The notes under the pieces are model-generated. The model was not told where the DNA came from. It saw only the letters and a list, made by a program, of their open reading frames with translations, and searched no databases. A stretch of 10,960 bases of DNA from CAZFVY01 sp964522665 (GTDB lineage Bacteria > Verrucomicrobiota > Verrucomicrobiia > Limisphaerales > CAZFVY01). This document shows positions 6,829 through 10,960 of the stretch, in pieces; position 1 is the first letter of the stretch, and each line of letters starts with the position of its first letter. The stretch is from contig CAZFVY010000155.1 in assembly GCA_964522665.1 (NCBI GenBank), forward strand, positions 1-10,960, read 5' to 3'. Both the position numbers and the translations under genes were made by a program.

Positions 6829-9528
6829 TCAAAATTGACCGGCGATTCCGAAATAAATTCTCATGGCGCCGGCCGGGGTCTTGGGAGTGTCGAGCAACGA
6901 CCAGGCGATGGTGCAGCGCAAGTCCACATAAGGTCCGATGGACGCCGTGACCGCGGCGCCAGTGCCCCACATATTGATATGGTCGCCGGGGCCGGGATGA
7001 TTCAGCAGATAGATCGTCCCGTAATCGGTGAAGATCGACCCACGCATCCGCATGGGCTGCGTGCCATCGACCAAGCCGACCTCGATCGACGGCGTGTGCG
7101 GCTCAACGATCACCCGCCAGCCGCTGTCGCCGTATTCTTCGCCGTCGCGATAGCCGCGCACCCCGGGCGTCCCGCCGAGGGCGAACTGCTCGTTGCTGAT
7201 CAGCGGCTGGTTGGCCCACTGGCCTTCCGCGCGAATCAACACGGGCCATTCGCCATCGTATTGAAACTCCCGGGAGAGCGAGCCGTTGAAGATGTAAAAC
7301 GTCCCGGACGCCGCGGGGCCACCGAGCCGCGCGAAGTCCTGGCGGTCAGAGAAGACCCCCGCGAAATTCGCGCTTTCGTTCAGACTGAGTGAGGTGCTGC
7401 CGAGCGGGTCCGGCCGCGAGCCATCCCAGTGCACGCTCAACGGCAGGTAGGTAACAGAAGCATAGGTCGCAGGTTGCGCGAAAAACGTGGAGCTTTCGAT
7501 CACCGTCGGCTGATTGTTGTTCGTGACGACCGTGGTCGAGAAAAAGGTATTGGTATTGAAGCTGGCCAGCCGGAAGAATTTGTAATCGAAGCCGGCGGAA
7601 AGCGACGAACGAACTCCCGCGACGGTCTTGAGTGGATAAAGGTATCGCGCGCCCAAACCGTCACTCCAGGTGAAGTCCTCCCCGCTCGGCTGTGATTGGA
7701 TGGTGACCAGGGGCGTGCTGGCGGCGGTGGTCAGGGGACCACGCTGGATGCCGGTGTCCGAGGTTGAGCGGTTGACGAACACCGTAAGTTCCGGCTGGCC
7801 AGTGGCGGGCGGCAGCCGGAATTTTTTGGTGACTTCGTCATACCCAAACTCACCGCGCTCGAACGCGGCGTCCTCCTTGCGGGCTTGGCCGCTGGAAAAC
7901 GGCAGCCGATAGAACGCGCTATAATTTGCGATCAGGAAGTGGTCGTAAAAGCGGCCCGGCAACGCGTTGACGCTCTTGAACTCCTCCGGCGAGAAGCCGT
8001 ACTGCACGCCGATCTGGTGCTGCTCCTGCCAAAGATTATTATACTGGGCGGAGAGATTCATCCGCAACGGCGGCGTGCCCGGGGTCGATTGATTATTCAA
8101 CTCGAACCGCCCATGGAACGGCAGGCGATCCTTCACTTTGAGCGTCAGCGCCGTCGTGCCCGCCTCGGGGCCGGGGCCGATCAAGGGATAAATCTGGCGG
8201 TCCGAATTGGCGTTCGCGCGGTCGAGTTCCTCCTGGAACACCTGGCTGTTGAGCACCATGTTCGTGCGCAGGTAGGGCAGGCTGTTCAGCACGTTGTTCG
8301 AGCTGAAATGCCGATTGCCGACGACGTTGATCTCCGCGAGCCGGCCCTGGACCACCTTGACCTTGACGATCCCGTTGGTGAGTTGCTGCCGCGGCAGGGT
8401 GACCGCGATGGTGGCGTAGCCGCGTCCGCGATAGGCCAGTTGCAATTCCGCCAGACCTTCGCGAATTTGGTCGAAGGTCAGCGCCGGGCCGACGTGGGTG
8501 ACCAGGATTCTGTCCACGATGTCCCGCGGCAAGACGGTGTTTCCTTCGACCAGATAGCCGCGGACTTCGATCGTGGGGGCGTTTGTGCCGGCTGGTTTGG
8601 AAGCCGGGGCGGAGGTGGACGGAGCGGATCGCAGCGTTTGGGCAACGCCGTGAAGCCCGAGGAGGCCCGCGATTAAAACAAGCGTCGTCGTGAGGCGGAG
8701 CGCGCGGCGCGCGGGTTTTTGGCGGCTTTTCGCGCGCCACTCGGAAGGCGTCATGCCGAACTGTCGCTTGAACTTTTCGTTGAAGAGCCGCAAGTGGCCG
8801 AAACCGCTTTCGAGGGCCACGTCGATCACCTTGGCGTTGGTCTCGCGGAGCAGCGTCTGGGCCTGCTGCAGACGCAGCTCGATCTGCCGGGCGCGGACGG
8901 ACCGGCCGAAATAATTGCGAAACAGCCGGCTAATGTGGCGTTCACTGCACTCGCAGAGGCGCGCCAGTTCCGCCAGGGATACCTGGCGCAGGCCCGCCTC
9001 GGGCATGCGGCTGACCAGCCGCAGAAAACGGGCGGTGCCGCCCGCTTCGTCGGTCTTCGGCAGAGGGCGCGCGGACAACTCTTCGCCGAGGACGCGGGCC
9101 GCCACTTCCAGCGCGCGGCAACGTCGAACGAGCGGATGCTCGGCGGCGCCGGCCGCCGCCAACTCGGCGAATTGCCGCGCCTCGGGGGTGTCGGACGCCA
9201 GAACCCGGGCGGCCACGCGGCGTGAATCCGCCGCCGCCTTGAGAGAGCGCTGCTCGACCGCGGTCAAGAAGCCGGTCAGCCACTCGGGGAAAACGGCAAA
9301 GTATTGCAGGCTTAACTCGCCCAATTGACTGGCGCGGACGTGAACCGCCTCGGCGGGGCTGGCCATCACCACGTCGCCTGGTTTCAATTCCTGGACGCCG
9401 GCCTTGAGCAAGCCGTAGCCCACGCCTTCCGTGACCCGCACGAACCACCATCCGCTCGTCGGTACGGACCATTCCCCCCCGGGCCGCAGCGTCAATTCGG
9501 AGAGCGAGAGATGTTCTGGTTGAGTCAC
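6829..9528 (-). CDS. AraC-family regulator fused to TpsB (FhaC/ShlB) outer-membrane transporter
   Basis: One uninterrupted 899-codon frame, starting with a GTG, holds two normally separate proteins. Residues ~10-85 are cupin-like (AraC sensor domain, including L-K-P-G-D-V-V). Residues ~176-266 are an AraC double helix-turn-helix, with S-L-A-E-L-A-R-L-C-E-C-S in the first unit and V-A-L-E-S-G-F-G in the second, ending F-G-M-T-P-S-E-W-R. A basic stretch (266-278), a hydrophobic core (279-293) and a G-V-A296 site then form a Sec-signal-like segment. After an Ala/Ser/Pro linker (297-318) come POTRA1 (~319-397), POTRA2 (~398-466) and a barrel to residue 899. The barrel has the Omp85 motif VRGY (790-793), F-T-D-Y-G (~834-838) and a terminal Phe. 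TpsB proteins secrete TpsA; the cognate TpsA gene follows 61 bases on. No stop or frameshift separates the halves. An internal ATG at 8754 (M259) could start a separate TpsB of about 641 aa. Confidence 0.85.
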   Translation of the reverse strand: MTQPEHLSLSELTLRPGGEWSVPTSGWWFVRVTEGVGYGLLKAGVQELKPGDVVMASPAEAVHVRASQLGELSLQYFAVFPEWLTGFLTAVEQRSLKAAADSRRVAARVLASDTPEARQFAELAAAGAAEHPLVRRCRALEVAARVLGEELSARPLPKTDEAGGTARFLRLVSRMPEAGLRQVSLAELARLCECSERHISRLFRNYFGRSVRARQIELRLQQAQTLLRETNAKVIDVALESGFGHLRLFNEKFKRQFGMTPSEWRAKSRQKPARRALRLTTTLVLIAGLLGLHGVAQTLRSAPSTSAPASKPAGTNAPTIEVRGYLVEGNTVLPRDIVDRILVTHVGPALTFDQIREGLAELQLAYRGRGYATIAVTLPRQQLTNGIVKVKVVQGRLAEINVVGNRHFSSNNVLNSLPYLRTNMVLNSQVFQEELDRANANSDRQIYPLIGPGPEAGTTALTLKVKDRLPFHGRFELNNQSTPGTPPLRMNLSAQYNNLWQEQHQIGVQYGFSPEEFKSVNALPGRFYDHFLIANYSAFYRLPFSSGQARKEDAAFERGEFGYDEVTKKFRLPPATGQPELTVFVNRSTSDTGIQRGPLTTAASTPLVTIQSQPSGEDFTWSDGLGARYLYPLKTVAGVRSSLSAGFDYKFFRLASFNTNTFFSTTVVTNNNQPTVIESSTFFAQPATYASVTYLPLSVHWDGSRPDPLGSTSLSLNESANFAGVFSDRQDFARLGGPAASGTFYIFNGSLSREFQYDGEWPVLIRAEGQWANQPLISNEQFALGGTPGVRGYRDGEEYGDSGWRVIVEPHTPSIEVGLVDGTQPMRMRGSIFTDYGTIYLLNHPGPGDHINMWGTGAAVTASIGPYVDLRCTIAWSLLDTPKTPAGAMRIYFGIAGQF

Positions 9529-9558
9529 GACCGGCGGAGAATGGTGAGGCCGTGTGAC

Positions 9559-9590
9559 AATTTAGCGTCAGTTCCGCAACGATTCCGCAA
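9559..9590 (-). promoter_or_regulatory. putative promoter with tandem 8-bp repeat upstream of the AraC-TpsB gene
   Basis: On the plus strand TTCCGCAA occurs at 9572-9579 and 9583-9590, a perfect direct repeat with an 11-bp period. In the operon's direction this is TTGCGGAA-TCG-TTGCGGAA. A TAAATT (9564 to 9559) lies just downstream and could be a -10. The -35 would fall inside the repeat without matching consensus, as expected of a class II activator-dependent promoter. The GTG start at 9528 would be roughly 25 bases from the transcription start. The encoded AraC domain is the obvious candidate ligand (autoregulation). This is inference from position and spacing. Confidence 0.4.
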
Positions 9591-9769
9591 AGAGCGCGGG
9601 CGTGAGAGGCGAGGCGTCCGCCAGTGGCACGGCGCATCGAACGGCCCGTCGTCGGGTCTTCGACATTTCACTTCCTGCTCGCTCCCAAGGCCGGCCGCGA
9701 CTACGTTTAAATGGGCCACGGAATTCCCTCTCGACCGCCAGTTGGCGGGCGGAGACGGCCCCTCCAACC
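9591..9769. other. remainder of the divergent intergenic region before pcm
   Basis: This is non-coding sequence between the divergent operon and pcm. It has a dyad CCGCCA-GT-TGGCGG at 9735-9748, 21 bases before the pcm ATG. A related CCGCCAGTGGC lies at 9618-9628, and a small CCCG-TCGT-CGGG dyad at 9645-9656. An AT-rich TTTAAAT at 9706-9712 is the only -10-like element for pcm and has no good -35. No RNA gene is apparent. The in-frame extension of pcm through here is Arg/Pro/Ser-rich, does not resemble the family, and was not used. Confidence 0.4.
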
Positions 9770-10399
9770 ATGCGTGCGCAACCACTGATCGCCCTCGCGC
9801 GGGACATCAAGAATAAGCGGGTCCTGGCGGCCAGGCAGGCGGCGCCGCGGCATGAATTCGTGCCGGCGATCTACCGCAGCCTGGCGTACACAGACCAGCC
9901 GCTGCCGATCGGCTATGGCCAGACGATTTCGCAGCCGTACATCGTGGCGTTCATGACGGAGAAGCTTGACCCGCAGCCGACTGATCGAGCGCTCGAGATT
10001 GGCGCCGGCTCAGGGTACTTGGCGGCGGTCCTTTCCCGTTTGGTGGCCGAGGTTTATGCGATGGAGATCGTCGAACCCCTCGCGCGGCAGGCGCAGGACA
10101 CGCTCGACCGCCTCGGTTACCACAACGTCAAGATTAGTTGGGCGAACGGTCAACTCGGCTGGCCGGCTGAGGCGCCGTTTGACAAGATCATCATCTCGTG
10201 CGCCGCGCCGTCCGTTCCCCAAAGGTTGATCGACCAATTGAAGGAAGGCGGCCGGTTGATCGCGCCGATTGGCTCGTTCAATTCCCAGGAATTATTGGTG
10301 GCGCAAAAAATCGACGGCAGGCTGGTTTCTGAAAACCTGATCGCGGTGCGATTTGTTCCGATGACGGGCGATGAAGCGCCCGACGCGGACCCGGTCTGA
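9770..10399 (+). CDS. pcm: protein-L-isoaspartate O-methyltransferase
   Basis: The protein is 209 aa, the usual size for this enzyme (EC 2.1.1.77), which uses S-adenosylmethionine to methylate isoaspartyl residues in damaged proteins and start their repair in the cytosol. Visible family motifs are the substrate-binding block P-L-P-I-G-Y-G-Q-T-I-S-Q-P (about 44-56), motif I L-E-I-G-A-G-S-G-Y (about 75-83), A-P-F-D-K-I-I-I, and the closing G-G-R-L-I-A-P-I-G. The usual GDG before G-W is A-N-G here. The ATG at 9770 was chosen because the sequence from R-A-Q-P-L-I onward matches the family N-terminus, while the upstream extension does not. A GGAG at about 9751-9754 is rather far away. It is transcribed divergently from the secretion operon, and no functional link is evident. 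Confidence 0.93.
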   Translation: MRAQPLIALARDIKNKRVLAARQAAPRHEFVPAIYRSLAYTDQPLPIGYGQTISQPYIVAFMTEKLDPQPTDRALEIGAGSGYLAAVLSRLVAEVYAMEIVEPLARQAQDTLDRLGYHNVKISWANGQLGWPAEAPFDKIIISCAAPSVPQRLIDQLKEGGRLIAPIGSFNSQELLVAQKIDGRLVSENLIAVRFVPMTGDEAPDADPV

Positions 10400-10467
10400 G
10401 AACGGCCAGCGGGGACGCGCAAGCCCGCGATGAACCGGCGAGCGGCGCGCGCGGCGGCTCGGTCGCC
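10400..10467. other. 68-base convergent gap, no clear terminator
   Basis: The gap separates the stops of pcm and the convergent cyclic-nucleotide-binding gene. It is GC-rich. A CGAGC...GCTCG inverted repeat around a GC-rich loop lies at about 10439-10461, but there is no T-run on either strand, so an intrinsic terminator is not supported. Confidence 0.3.
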
Positions 10468-10944
10468 TCAGTGTTTGGCGACGTAATTATCGTTCAGCTT
10501 GCGCAGACGCCGGGCGAGGTCCCGGGCAATGTTCAGCAACAAGACGCCGTACTGGTCGGGCATCTGCTCTTGGAGGATATAGAAATCGGTCGGACGCAGG
10601 GTGAGAAAAGTCGCCTGCGTCACGGCTTGGACGGTCGCGGAACGCGGCACGATCTCGAGGATGCACATCTCCCCGAAAAAATCCCCGGGACCCAGCGTGG
10701 CCAACTCGGTTTGGTCTGGCAGGCCAAATTGACGATAGACTCGCAACGAGCCGGCGCAGGTGAGAAAGAAGTGGCTGTTCGATTCCCCCTCGCGCACCAC
10801 CAGTCCGCCGGGCGGAGCGGAGGCGCTCTCGGAGCGCAGGATCAGCATGTTCAGGGCCGGCTCGCTGAGGTCCGTAAAAAGCGGGACCCGTTTGAACAAT
10901 TCTTGCACGGTCAAGCCGGTACAACTTTTTCCGGCCTGCAACAA
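10468..10944 (-). CDS. stand-alone cyclic nucleotide-binding (Crp-type cNMP) domain protein
   Basis: The product is at most 158 aa and consists of one cNMP-binding beta-roll. L-F-K-R-V-P-L-F-T-D-L begins the domain (about 16-26). The phosphate-binding cassette is at about 87-103 (G-D-F-F-G-E-M...P-R101-S102-A-T-V), with the Gly-Glu and Arg-Ser needed to bind cAMP or cGMP kept. A dimer-type helix (about 137-153) closes the protein. There is no helix-turn-helix, so it is not a complete Crp-type transcription factor. The start is uncertain: an in-frame TGA at 10957-10959 excludes any longer form, no ATG precedes the domain, and candidates are TTG at 10944 or 10941, or GTG at 10908. It may be a cyclic-nucleotide sensor acting through another protein. 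It is convergent with pcm; the partner lies outside the window. Confidence 0.8.
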   Translation of the reverse strand: MLQAGKSCTGLTVQELFKRVPLFTDLSEPALNMLILRSESASAPPGGLVVREGESNSHFFLTCAGSLRVYRQFGLPDQTELATLGPGDFFGEMCILEIVPRSATVQAVTQATFLTLRPTDFYILQEQMPDQYGVLLLNIARDLARRLRKLNDNYVAKH

Positions 10945-10960
10945 GCCTGAAATGCGTCAC

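Noticed and set aside
8942..9637. A 231-codon minus-strand frame overlapping the AraC domain
   Set aside because: It is an Arg/Gly/Pro-rich shadow of the AraC coding frame without family motifs.
9602..9769. In-frame N-terminal extension of Pcm
   Set aside because: It is Arg/Ser/Pro-rich, unlike the enzyme family, and the family N-terminus matches a start at 9770.
10430..10465. Hairpin in the pcm/cNMP gap as an intrinsic terminator
   Set aside because: The stem is short or bulged and no T-run follows on either strand.
10487..10960. A 157-codon minus-strand frame running to the window edge
   Set aside because: It overlaps the cNMP-domain gene in another frame; low-complexity basic product, no domain.
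1..10960. CRISPR arrays, tRNA or rRNA genes, insertion sequences
   Set aside because: No regularly spaced repeats, no recognisable RNA genes, and no transposase or terminal inverted repeats were found by reading.

Overview
The window is GC-rich, gene-dense DNA from a diderm (Gram-negative-type) bacterium. It encodes an Omp85-superfamily outer-membrane transporter, a secreted beta-helix adhesin and a TonB/ExbBD energy module. The mix of genes would suit Verrucomicrobiota, but no phylogenetic marker is present, so that is only a weak guess.

Layout. At the left edge, two overlapping plus-strand genes (120-335 and 304-825) encode a small basic protein and a MNT/AbiEii-like nucleotidyltransferase, a toxin/antitoxin-like arrangement. 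From 9528 down to 819, five tightly packed minus-strand genes form what looks like one operon. In transcription order they are an AraC-regulator/TpsB-transporter fusion, a TpsA filamentous-haemagglutinin-type exoprotein, ExbB, ExbD and TonB. Divergent from it, after a 241-base regulatory gap, is a protein-L-isoaspartate methyltransferase gene (pcm, 9770-10399). A convergent gene at 10468-10944 encodes a stand-alone cyclic-nucleotide-binding domain.

How the genes could work together. The five-gene operon is a two-partner (type Vb) secretion system that carries its own regulator and its own proton-motive-force energy module. TpsA should cross the inner membrane by Sec and the outer membrane through the TpsB barrel. 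Why a TonB-ExbB-ExbD complex accompanies it is unclear, because TpsB transporters are not known to need TonB. The most unusual feature is that the transcription factor and the outer-membrane transporter share one uninterrupted reading frame. An AraC-type cupin and double helix-turn-helix (residues 1-266) is followed at once by a Sec-signal-like hydrophobic segment (278-296), two POTRA domains and a 16-strand-type barrel. Either the product is a polyprotein cut at the inner membrane, or a second protein starts inside the regulator's last helix.

Two direct-repeat elements with helical spacing lie upstream of the fusion gene (period 11) and of tpsA (period 22). They are candidate operators for the fused regulator. 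The ExbB homologue also appears to have Gly at the position of the conserved transmembrane Glu, so the energy module may be a specialised subtype.
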